Assembly: GCA_030647575.1 (NCBI GenBank)
Contig: JAUSJS010000330.1
Coordinates: forward strand, 1 to 9,781
Length of the DNA stretch: 9,781 bases
Direction of reading: 5' to 3'
Origin: Candidatus Limnocylindrales bacterium
GTDB lineage: Bacteria; Chloroflexota; Limnocylindria; Limnocylindrales; CSP1-4
The translations under genes were made by a program, and so were the position numbers. Shown piece after piece: positions 1 through 6,505 of the stretch (position 1 is its first letter; each line of letters opens with the position of its first letter). The notes beneath the pieces were generated by a model. It did no database searches, was not told where the DNA came from, and worked only from the letters and a program-made list of their open reading frames with translations.

Positions 1-1
1 C

Positions 2-1129
2 GCCTCGGATCTCGGTGCCCTCCTACTGTTCGACTTCAACAACGTCCGGTACGTCACGAGCACCCATATCGGGGAGTGGGCGCGCGACAAGATGACCCGC
101 TACGCGCTGCTGACGCGCGGCGGCGACCCGCACATCTGGGACTTCGGGTCGGCGGCCAGGCACCACCGCCTCAACTGCCCGTGGATGCGACCGGAGAACA
201 TCCATGCCGGGATGATCGGCCTGCGCGGGGCGGTGGCGCCGGACGCCGGGCTGTTCCGGTCGGCGGCGCACGAGATCTGCGAGATCCTCAGGGCCGAGGG
301 CGTGGCCGACATGCCGCTCGGCGTCGACCTCGTCGAGCCGCCGATGCTGGCGGCCCTTGCCGAGGAGGGCGTCATCGTCCGGGACGGCCAGCAGGTCATG
401 CTCGACGCCCGCGAGGTCAAGTCGATCGACGAGATCCTCCTGCTCAACACGGCGTGCGCCATGGTCGACGGGGCGTACCAGCTGATCTCGGAGCAGCTCA
501 AGCCCGGGGTCAGGGAGAGCGAGCTCGTGGCGAATGTCACGAAGTTCCTCTTCGACCTCGGCTCGGAGCACGTCGACAACATAAACGCGGTATCGGGCGA
601 ACGCTGCAGCCCGCATCCCCACGTCTTCTCCGACCGGATCATCCGGCCCGGCGACCAGGCGTTCTTCGACATCATCCAGACGTTCATCGGTTACAAGACC
701 TGCTACTACCGGACCTTCGTCGTCGGCAAGGCGAACGACGCCCAGCGCGACGCGTACAAGCAGGCGCGCGAGTGGCTCGATGCGTCGATCGACCTGATGC
801 GCCCCGGTGTCACGACCGACCAGGTCGCGGCGGTCTGGCCGAAGGCCCAGGAGTTCGGTTTCGACAACGAGATGGAGTGCTTCGGCCTCCAGTTCGGCCA
901 CAGCGTCGGCCTCTTCCTCCACGAGCGACCGATCATCAGCCGCCTCAACTCGCTCGACCACCCGGTCGAGATCAAGGAAGGCATGGTCATCGCCCTCGAG
1001 ACGTACTGCCCCGCCAGGGACGGCGTTTCCGCGGCGCGGATCGAGGAAGAAGTGGTTGTCACGGCCGACGGACCACGCGTGATCACCCGGTTCCCGTCGG
1101 ACGAGCTCTTCGTCGCCAACGCCTACTAA
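2..1129 (+). CDS. M24-family creatinase/Xaa-Pro peptidase-like protein, 5' end missing
   Basis: The reading frame is open from base 2, so the start lies left of the window; 375 residues are visible (visible codon 1 at base 2). The N-terminal part (about 1-150) resembles a creatinase N-domain and contains GEWARDKMTRYALL. The C-terminal part is a pita-bread M24 catalytic domain. Candidate metal ligands are Asp223 (668-670), His300 in FGHSVG (899-901), Glu333 in ALET (998-1000) and Glu348 in RIEEE (1043-1045). The second Asp of the usual D-x10-D pair is Cys234 (701-703, in GYKTCYYRT), so standard two-metal peptidase chemistry is doubtful. M24 relatives include proline peptidases, creatinase (metal-independent), ectoine hydrolase and DMSP lyase DddP. 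The neighbours suggest small-molecule C-N cleavage rather than peptide hydrolysis. The family is firm; the substrate is unknown. An internal ATG at 92 is not the start because homologous sequence continues upstream of it. Confidence 0.88.
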   Translation, partial: ASDLGALLLFDFNNVRYVTSTHIGEWARDKMTRYALLTRGGDPHIWDFGSAARHHRLNCPWMRPENIHAGMIGLRGAVAPDAGLFRSAAHEICEILRAEGVADMPLGVDLVEPPMLAALAEEGVIVRDGQQVMLDAREVKSIDEILLLNTACAMVDGAYQLISEQLKPGVRESELVANVTKFLFDLGSEHVDNINAVSGERCSPHPHVFSDRIIRPGDQAFFDIIQTFIGYKTCYYRTFVVGKANDAQRDAYKQAREWLDASIDLMRPGVTTDQVAAVWPKAQEFGFDNEMECFGLQFGHSVGLFLHERPIISRLNSLDHPVEIKEGMVIALETYCPARDGVSAARIEEEVVVTADGPRVITRFPSDELFVANAY

Positions 1130-1138
1130 CCGCAATCC

Positions 1139-1143
1139 AGGAG
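1139..1143 (+). promoter_or_regulatory. Ribosome binding site for the E1 alpha gene
   Basis: AGGAG sits six bases before the ATG at 1150, in the 20-nt gap after the M24 stop. It fixes the E1 alpha start at 1150, although the same frame stays open far upstream through the M24 gene. Confidence 0.75.
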
Positions 1144-1149
1144 CCTGCC

Positions 1150-2148
1150 ATGGCGAGCGCCCCGCCGCAGATTGACCGCGAGACGCAGCTCCGGATGTAC
1201 CGGATCATGGTCGACTGCCGAACCTTCGAGGAGCGCGCCCAGGAACTCTTCTTCGAGGGTCTGGTCCGCGGAACGACCCACCTCGGGATCGGCCAGGAAG
1301 CGGTCGCAGCCGGTGTGGCCGCCGCGATGCGCAACGACGACTACACCTTCTGCACCTATCGCGGCCACAACCACACGCTCGCCCGCGGCGTGCCGATGGC
1401 GCCGATCTTCGCCGAGCTTTTCGGGCGCGCCACGGGCCTCATGGGCGGCAAGGGCGGCTCCATGCATCTGACCAGCGTCAAGCACGGGGCGATGGGCTCA
1501 TACGCGATCGTCGGGGCGCACCTGCCGATCGCGCTCGGGGCCGCCTGGTCGGCGCAGTACCGCAAGTCCGGCCAGGTGGCGGTCTGCTTCTTCGGTGACG
1601 GGACGACGAACATCGGCGCGTTCCACGAGGCATTGAACATGGCCGCGGTCTGGAAGGCCCCGGTCGTCTTCTTCTGCGAGAACAACCAGTACATGGAATA
1701 CACCCCGATCCGCGAGGTCACCGCGGTCGAGCATCCCGCAGCCGACCGTGCAGCCGCCTATGGCCTGGACTCGATCCTGGTCGACGGCAACGACGTCGAA
1801 GTGGTCCACCGGGTGGCGAAGACGGCGATCGACCGGGCGCGGGCAGGCGACGGCCCGTCCCTCATCGAGGCCGTCACCTACCGCCACGGCGGCCACTCCC
1901 GGGCCGATCCCGGCAAGTACCGGCCCGACGACGAGGTCGCGGCCTGGAAGGCGCGGGATCCCGTGCCGGCGTACCGGCAGCAGCTGCTCGCCCAGGGCGT
2001 CGGCGAAACCGAGCTCGAAGCGATCGACGGCGACGCGCGCGAGGCTGTCGCGGCCGCCGAAGCCGAGGCGCGGCCCGCCCCTGAACCGGCGGCCGACGTC
2101 CTGGAGACCCAGGTCTGGACCGATGGAGGCTCGGCGTGGCGGAACTGA
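1150..2148 (+). CDS. Thiamine-diphosphate 2-oxoacid dehydrogenase E1 component, alpha subunit
   Basis: The 332-residue product is a normal-length bacterial E1 alpha subunit (AcoA/PdhA/BkdA type). It would pair with the beta subunit to decarboxylate a 2-oxo substrate using thiamine diphosphate and Mg2+. The thiamine-binding motif runs from GDG at 149-151 to Asn178-Asn179. The family's conserved histidine-rich segment YRGHNHTLARG is at 70-80, and the usual loop YRHGGHSRADPGKYR is at 244-258. The sequence after the NN pair, QYMEYTP, differs from the common YAISTP-like form, which may affect substrate choice. The C-terminal roughly 25 residues are Ala/Glu/Pro-rich. The ATG at 1150 is preferred because AGGAG precedes it by six bases and the E1 homology begins just after it; the open frame upstream is a shadow of the M24 gene. 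Its 3' end overlaps the beta-subunit gene. The specific 2-oxoacid is unknown. Confidence 0.93.
   Translation: MASAPPQIDRETQLRMYRIMVDCRTFEERAQELFFEGLVRGTTHLGIGQEAVAAGVAAAMRNDDYTFCTYRGHNHTLARGVPMAPIFAELFGRATGLMGGKGGSMHLTSVKHGAMGSYAIVGAHLPIALGAAWSAQYRKSGQVAVCFFGDGTTNIGAFHEALNMAAVWKAPVVFFCENNQYMEYTPIREVTAVEHPAADRAAAYGLDSILVDGNDVEVVHRVAKTAIDRARAGDGPSLIEAVTYRHGGHSRADPGKYRPDDEVAAWKARDPVPAYRQQLLAQGVGETELEAIDGDAREAVAAAEAEARPAPEPAADVLETQVWTDGGSAWRN
2125..2129 (+). promoter_or_regulatory. Ribosome binding site for the E1 beta gene
   Basis: GGAGG lies within the last codons of the alpha-subunit gene, six bases before the GTG at 2136. It supports GTG as the beta-subunit start and implies coupled translation of the two subunits. 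Confidence 0.7.
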
Positions 2149-3122
2149 CCTACCGCGCCGCGGTGGCCGCCGGGATCGCCCAGGAGATGGAGCGCGATCC
2201 GAATGTCGTCCTGATTGGCGAGGACGTCGGCGCGGCCGGCGGCGTCTTCAAGCTGACCGAAGGCCTGCTGGAGCGATTCGGGCCGGAGCGGGTCCGCGAC
2301 ACGCCGATCAGCGAGCAGGCGATCGTCGGCGCGGCGATGGGCGCGGCGATGACCGGTTTGCGGCCAGTCGCGGAACTGATGTTCTCCGACTTCTTCGCGG
2401 TCGCCTGGGACATGGTCGCCAATCAGATCGCCAAGACCCGCTACATGACCGACGGGCAGGTCTCGCTGCCGCTCGTGCTGCGGACGGCCAATGGCGCCGG
2501 CCTGCGGTTCGGGGCACAGCACAGCCAGAGCATCGAGAACTGGGCGATGGCGATCCCTGGGCTCAAGGTCGTCGCGCCTGCGACGCCGGCCGACGTGGTC
2601 GGGCTGATGGCTGCCGCAATCCGCGACCCCGATCCGGTGATCTTCTGCGAGCACAAGGCACTCTTCGCGGTGAAGGGCGAGGTCCCCGACGGCGAGCACG
2701 TCGTGCCGCTCGGCCAGGCTGCGGTCGTGCGCGAGGGATCGGACGCGACGATCGTGGCGCTTGCGGCGATGGTGCCCAGGGCCCGGGAAGCCGCCGAGCG
2801 CCTGGCCGCGGACCACGGCATCTCCGCGGAGGTGATCGACCTGCGTTGCCTGGTCCCCCTTGATGCCCACACCATCCTTGCCTCCGTCTCGAAGACCAGC
2901 CGCCTCTTCACCGTCGAGGAGAACCCGCGGCTGTGCGGCTGGGGCGCGGAGATCGTCTCGCTCGTCGCCGATGAGGGTTTCTACAGCCTGGACGCCCCGA
3001 TCGTGCGGATCACGACGCCGCACATTCCGCTGCCGTCCGCGGCCGCGCTAGAGGATCTCGCCCTCCCGACCGTCGAGCGGATCGTCGAGACCGTGCGGCG
3101 CCGGCTGGACGAGGCGAGGTAG
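2136..3122 (+). CDS. Thiamine-diphosphate 2-oxoacid dehydrogenase E1 component, beta subunit
   Basis: The 328-residue product has the usual length for AcoB/PdhB. The N-terminal pyrimidine-binding domain (about 1-175) shows LIGEDVG (26-32), DTPISEQAIVG (55-65) with the cofactor-activating Glu60, and GAQHSQSIENW (126-136), whose His129 matches the E1 beta active-site histidine. The C-terminal transketolase-C domain (about 190-320) follows, with VIDLRCLVPLD at 233-243. The GTG start overlaps the alpha gene by 13 bases, the usual arrangement for these obligate partners. With the alpha subunit it forms an alpha2beta2 E1. No lipoyl E2 or dihydrolipoamide dehydrogenase follows: the next gene is a beta-hydroxyacid dehydrogenase. 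The E2/E3 may be elsewhere in the genome, or this E1 may transfer its hydroxyalkyl-thiamine adduct differently. Family assignment is firm; substrate is open. Confidence 0.93.
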   Translation: MAELTYRAAVAAGIAQEMERDPNVVLIGEDVGAAGGVFKLTEGLLERFGPERVRDTPISEQAIVGAAMGAAMTGLRPVAELMFSDFFAVAWDMVANQIAKTRYMTDGQVSLPLVLRTANGAGLRFGAQHSQSIENWAMAIPGLKVVAPATPADVVGLMAAAIRDPDPVIFCEHKALFAVKGEVPDGEHVVPLGQAAVVREGSDATIVALAAMVPRAREAAERLAADHGISAEVIDLRCLVPLDAHTILASVSKTSRLFTVEENPRLCGWGAEIVSLVADEGFYSLDAPIVRITTPHIPLPSAAALEDLALPTVERIVETVRRRLDEAR

Positions 3123-3126
3123 CGCG

Positions 3127-4026
3127 ATGACGACCGTCGGCGTGCTCGGGATCGGGCGAATGGGCGGCTCGATGGCTCGCGCGCTGGCGGCCGCGGGATT
3201 CGAGATCGTCTGCTGGAACCGGACGCCGGCCGCGGCCGAGGCGCTCGCGGCGGAGCTCGGCGGTCGCGCGGTTGGCCGCCCGGCAGAGGTTGCCGCGGCC
3301 GCCGACGTCTGCGTCTCGATGCTGGCCGACGGACCCGCCGTGGAGGCCGTGTTCGGCGGCGTGGACGGACTGCTCGCGGGCGCCCGGCCGGGCAACGTCC
3401 TGGTCGACTCGTCGACCGTGCCGCCGTCGACGATCCGCGGCTTCGAGGCCGCCGCTCGTGCCGTCGGGGCCGGCTTGCTCGACGCGCCGGTCTCGGGCAG
3501 CGTCGCCCTGGCCCAGAGCGGCAGCCTGACGATCATGGTCGGTGGTGAGGCGGCGGACCTGGAGCGCGCCCGGCCGGTGCTGGATGCGCTGGCGGCGACC
3601 GTCTTCCACATGGGTCCGCTGGGGAGCGGCGCCGCGATGAAGCTGGCCGTGAACGCCGTGATCTTCGGCCTCAATGAGGCCCTGGCCGAAGGGCTCGTTC
3701 TCGCCGAGGCCGCGGGGATCGATCGGCGGCTTGCCTACGACGTGCTGGCCGCCAGTGCGGCCGGGGCCCCGTTCGTCGGCTACAAGCGGGCTGCCTTTCT
3801 CGAGCCGGCCGCCACGCCGGTTGCCTTCGCCCTCGACCTGGCGGCGAAGGACCTCCGGATCATCGCCGAGCTCGCCGACGAGGTCGGCGTCCCGATGCCG
3901 CAGGCGGCCACCAATCTCGGGGTCATCGCAGCCGCGTCGACCGACGGCCGCGGCGATCGCGACTTCTCGACCGTTGCCGACCACCTGCGGGAGTCCGCTC
4001 GAGCGGAGGAGGGCCGACCTGCCTGA
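3127..4026 (+). CDS. NAD(P)-dependent beta-hydroxyacid dehydrogenase (3-hydroxyisobutyrate dehydrogenase family)
   Basis: The 299-residue product has the standard two-domain layout. An N-terminal Rossmann fold carries GIGRMG (8-13); the substrate signature DAPVSGSVALAQSG is at 119-132; the catalytic Lys172 lies in GSGAAMKLAVN (166-176, the GxxxKxxxN motif); and AAKDL (239-243) is in the C-terminal helical domain. The segment CWNRT (29-33) after the second strand, with Arg32, is typical of NADP(H)-preferring members rather than NAD-specific ones with an acidic residue there. Relatives interconvert 3-hydroxyisobutyrate, tartronate semialdehyde or succinic semialdehyde with the matching oxo or hydroxy acid. 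The gene begins four bases after the E1 beta stop, with a GAGG at 3116-3119 as a modest ribosome site, so it is co-transcribed. It probably handles a semialdehyde or hydroxyacid intermediate of the same pathway. The exact substrate cannot be read. Confidence 0.9.
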   Translation: MTTVGVLGIGRMGGSMARALAAAGFEIVCWNRTPAAAEALAAELGGRAVGRPAEVAAAADVCVSMLADGPAVEAVFGGVDGLLAGARPGNVLVDSSTVPPSTIRGFEAAARAVGAGLLDAPVSGSVALAQSGSLTIMVGGEAADLERARPVLDALAATVFHMGPLGSGAAMKLAVNAVIFGLNEALAEGLVLAEAAGIDRRLAYDVLAASAAGAPFVGYKRAAFLEPAATPVAFALDLAAKDLRIIAELADEVGVPMPQAATNLGVIAAASTDGRGDRDFSTVADHLRESARAEEGRPA

Positions 4027-4093
4027 CAACACCATCGCGGGCCCCGGCGCCCGCCGGCCAGGACCCATGTGCGTGATCGCAGGATCGGTTGAG

Positions 4094-4099
4094 AGGAGG
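4094..4099 (+). promoter_or_regulatory. Ribosome binding site for the amidohydrolase gene
   Basis: A full AGGAGG lies five bases before the ATG at 4105 and only two before the in-frame TTG at 4102. This spacing selects ATG 4105 as the start. Confidence 0.8.
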
Positions 4100-4104
4100 C
4101 ATTG

Positions 4105-5502
4105 ATGAGCGAGCGGACGTTGATCAAGAACGGCATCGTCCTGACCCAGGACCCGGCGCTCGGCGAGATGTCCGGCGCCGACATCCTCATCGAGGACGAT
4201 CGGATCGTCTCGGTCGGACACGGGCTGGCGGCCGCGGACGCCAAGGTCATCGACGCGACCGGCGACATCGTCATACCTGGCTTCATCGACACCCACCGGC
4301 ATACCTGGGAGACCTCGATCCGGACCTCCGCGCCGGACTACACCCTGGGTGCCTACTTCGGCGCCATCCTCGACCAGTTCGCCCCGAAATACCGGCCCGA
4401 CGACGTCTACGCGGCCAACGCCTGGGGCGCCCTCGAATGCATCAACGCGGGCATCACGACGCTCGTGGACTGGTCACACATCATGAACACCCCTGAGCAT
4501 GCCGACGCCGCGGTCAAGGGCCTCCAGGACACGGGAATCCGATCCGTCTTCGCCTTTGGCTTCCCCAACACCTCCATCCAGGCCTGGTGGTTCGGGCTCG
4601 ACTACGGTGGCAGCGTCGAGCGAATCAACGGCGATGAGGCGCGCCGGGTCCGCCGCCAATATCTGAGCGACGACCATGGCCTGATCACCATGGCGCTCGC
4701 CACGAGGGGCACCAACTTCTGCAAGCCGGACGTGGTCCGGTACGAGTGGGAGCTAGCGAAGGAGCTGGGCATCAACATCACGGTCCACGTTGCGATGGAC
4801 CGGTTCGGCTACACGAAGATGCAGCTACGGGCCCTCAAGGACATGGGGCTGCTCTACCCAAACACGACGTACATCCATTCGTCGCACCTGCTCGAAGACG
4901 AATGGCTGATGGTTCGCGACTCCGGCAGCAACGTCTCGCTCGCGCCGCAGATCGAGCTCCAGATGGGTCACGGTTGGGCGCCCGCGCAGACCGCCGAGAA
5001 GCTGGGCATTCCGGTCGGGCTGAGCTCCGACGTCGCAACGACGGCCTCGTCCGACCAGTTCACCCAGATGCACGCGATCTTCGCCTCCGAGCGCGGCCGA
5101 CGGCACCAGGTGTCATGGGACGAGGACCTCGATGGCAACCTCCCGACGACCGACCTGATCAACTCCCGCCAGGTGCTCCGCTGGGCGACGCTCGACGGGG
5201 CAAAGGTCGCCGGGATTGCCGATCGGACGGGGTCGATCACGCCCGGCAAGAAGGCCGACCTCGTGATCATCGACGGCCACGCCGTGAATGTCGCACCGGT
5301 CATCGATCCGGTGGGAGCGGTCGTCTGCGCCGCCGATGTCTCGAACGTTGACACCGTGATGGTGAACGGGGTCATTCTGAAGCGCGACGGCAAGCTCATA
5401 GGCGACTTGTCCGGTCCACGACGAAACGTGATGGCGTCTCGCGACTACCTGGTCAGCCAGGTTCCCGCCCAGGAGGGGTGGATCGCGTCACTTCCATCGT
5501 AG
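4105..5502 (+). CDS. Metal-dependent amidohydrolase (TRZ/ATZ, cyclic deaminase-like superfamily)
   Basis: The 465-residue product is a full-length amidohydrolase. A small beta-sandwich is built from the N-terminus (about 1-57) and C-terminus (about 378-435), around a TIM barrel. The metal-site motif PGFIDTHRH gives His64 and His66; His228 is in NITVHVAMD, His258 and His261 are in TYIHSSHL, and Asp309 is in LSSDVATTASS. This fits a mononuclear zinc site as in chlorohydrolases and purine/pterin deaminases. Deaminases of this class usually have HxxE at the third-histidine strand; here the Glu position is Met231 (HVAMD), so ordinary amino-group deamination is uncertain. GKKADLVIID (381-390) is the typical C-terminal signature. 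It is probably cytoplasmic, with no signal peptide. The last gene of the plus-strand set, it follows a 78-nt gap and overlaps etfA antisense by 50 nt at its end. The substrate is probably a C-N bonded small molecule. Confidence 0.88.
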   Translation: MSERTLIKNGIVLTQDPALGEMSGADILIEDDRIVSVGHGLAAADAKVIDATGDIVIPGFIDTHRHTWETSIRTSAPDYTLGAYFGAILDQFAPKYRPDDVYAANAWGALECINAGITTLVDWSHIMNTPEHADAAVKGLQDTGIRSVFAFGFPNTSIQAWWFGLDYGGSVERINGDEARRVRRQYLSDDHGLITMALATRGTNFCKPDVVRYEWELAKELGINITVHVAMDRFGYTKMQLRALKDMGLLYPNTTYIHSSHLLEDEWLMVRDSGSNVSLAPQIELQMGHGWAPAQTAEKLGIPVGLSSDVATTASSDQFTQMHAIFASERGRRHQVSWDEDLDGNLPTTDLINSRQVLRWATLDGAKVAGIADRTGSITPGKKADLVIIDGHAVNVAPVIDPVGAVVCAADVSNVDTVMVNGVILKRDGKLIGDLSGPRRNVMASRDYLVSQVPAQEGWIASLPS

Positions 5503-6505
5503 GACGCGGTGGGCGGCCGGCCGCGCGCCGCCTGATCTCGGCGGTGATCGCGGGGACCACTTGGTGCAGGTCGCCGATCACCGCGTAGTCGGCGACCCCC
5601 ATGATCGGCGAGTCGGGGTCCGTGTTGATGGCCAGGATCCGCTTGGCCGCCTTGCAGCCGACGATGTGCTGGATCGCGCCGCTGATTCCGCACGCGACAT
5701 ACAGGTCCGGCGCGATTCGCAGCCCGGTCTGGCCGATCTGGTCGCTGTGCGGTCGCCACCCGGCGCTGGTCACGACGCGCGACCCGCCGACCGCGCCACC
5801 CAGGAGCCCGGCCAGCTCTTCGAGCGTGGCGAATGCCTCGGCGCTCCCGACCCCGCGCCCGCCGCCGACGACGACCTTCGCCTCGGCGAGTGAGATCGCG
5901 CCGACGTCGGGGGCCTCGCGTCCGGTCACCCGCCCAACGAGATCCCGATCGCGCACCGTGGGTGCATATGGGCTGATCGCGATCGCAGGCGCGCCGACGG
6001 GACCAACTGCGGACTCGTCGACCGGGATGACGTGGGGAGCTACGGTCAGCAGGTGGACGTCCGCATCGAACTGCGCGTCCTCGAGCAGGCTGCCGGCCCA
6101 GCGCTGCCGGGTCAGCCGCCACGGATCGCCCACGGAGACGTCGACGACATTCGCGGCCATCGGGCGGCCGGTGCGCGCCGCGACGTGGGCGAGGACCTCG
6201 TTGCCGCGGTCGCTTCCGCCGGCGATGACCGCGACCGGAGAACGTGCCTCGATGAGCTCGGCGATCGCCGCGGCCCAGGCAGCCGGCGCGTACGACCCCA
6301 GTCTGTCGTCGGCCACGACGTGGGCCGTCCGCACCCCGTGGACCCCCAGACCAATGCCGGCCTCGGCGGCACCGGGCCCCACGAGGATCGCCTCGACAGC
6401 GCCGCCGGTCGCCGCGGTGAGCGAACCCGCCAGGACGAGCGCCTCGAGCGACAGCCGCTCGGCTTCGCCGGCAGTGTGCTCGACGAAGACGAGAATGCGG
6501 CTCAC
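5453..6505 (-). CDS. etfA: Electron transfer flavoprotein, alpha subunit
   Basis: The 350-residue product is the FAD-binding subunit of an ETF heterodimer, which takes electrons from flavin dehydrogenases and passes them to ETF:quinone oxidoreductase. The N-terminal ETF domain runs to about 185. The C-terminal FAD domain holds VVGGGRGVGS (212-221), SAGWRPHSDQIGQTG (247-261) and the family signature LYVACGISGAIQHIVG (268-283), followed by AINTDPDSPIMGVADYAVIGD (292-312). The start is GTG at 6505, overlapping the etfB stop in a four-base GTGA. No separate ribosome site is visible, so translation is coupled. A Pro/Arg-rich tail (about 329-350) extends beyond the usual end of the family, and its last codons lie antisense to the amidohydrolase. 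The gene probably serves the flavoprotein encoded upstream in the same operon. Confidence 0.95.
   Translation of the reverse strand: MSRILVFVEHTAGEAERLSLEALVLAGSLTAATGGAVEAILVGPGAAEAGIGLGVHGVRTAHVVADDRLGSYAPAAWAAAIAELIEARSPVAVIAGGSDRGNEVLAHVAARTGRPMAANVVDVSVGDPWRLTRQRWAGSLLEDAQFDADVHLLTVAPHVIPVDESAVGPVGAPAIAISPYAPTVRDRDLVGRVTGREAPDVGAISLAEAKVVVGGGRGVGSAEAFATLEELAGLLGGAVGGSRVVTSAGWRPHSDQIGQTGLRIAPDLYVACGISGAIQHIVGCKAAKRILAINTDPDSPIMGVADYAVIGDLHQVVPAITAEIRRRAAGRPPRPTMEVTRSTPPGREPG
5512..5532 (+). terminator. Candidate GC-rich hairpin just after the amidohydrolase stop
   Basis: GGCGGC (5512-5517) can pair with GCCGCC (5527-5532) around a nine-base loop. A 12-base perfect palindrome, GCGGCCGGCCGC, overlaps it at 5513-5524. 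It begins nine bases after the stop of the plus-strand set, where an end-of-operon signal would be expected. There is no U-tract, and the site lies inside the antisense coding region of etfA, so it may only reflect high GC content. Confidence 0.2.

Noticed and set aside
2..1129. Annotation of the M24 protein as DMSP lyase DddP
   Set aside because: DddP belongs to the same M24 group, but it keeps the metal Asp residues that are partly replaced here, and no DMSP-related genes are nearby.
76..1149. Frame-1 open reading frame running into the E1 alpha gene from upstream
   Set aside because: It covers the M24 gene in another frame and encodes low-complexity Arg/Pro/Gly-rich sequence. The E1 homology and the AGGAG site place the start at 1150.
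1878..3023. Long minus-strand open frame of 381 codons opposite the E1 genes
   Set aside because: It is antisense to clear E1 alpha/beta coding sequence with no recognisable domain; a high-GC shadow frame.
4037..4054. Six-base inverted repeat GCGGGC/GCCCGC in the gap before the amidohydrolase
   Set aside because: Short, GC-only, no U-tract, and expected by chance at this base composition; not supported as a terminator or operator.
4102..4104. TTG as start of the amidohydrolase
   Set aside because: It is only two bases from the AGGAGG; the ATG directly after it has proper five-base spacing.
3010..4302. Long minus-strand open frame of 430 codons opposite the hydroxyacid dehydrogenase
   Set aside because: It is antisense to a well-supported gene and has Arg/Gly/Asp/His-rich composition without recognisable motifs, as expected of a high-GC shadow.
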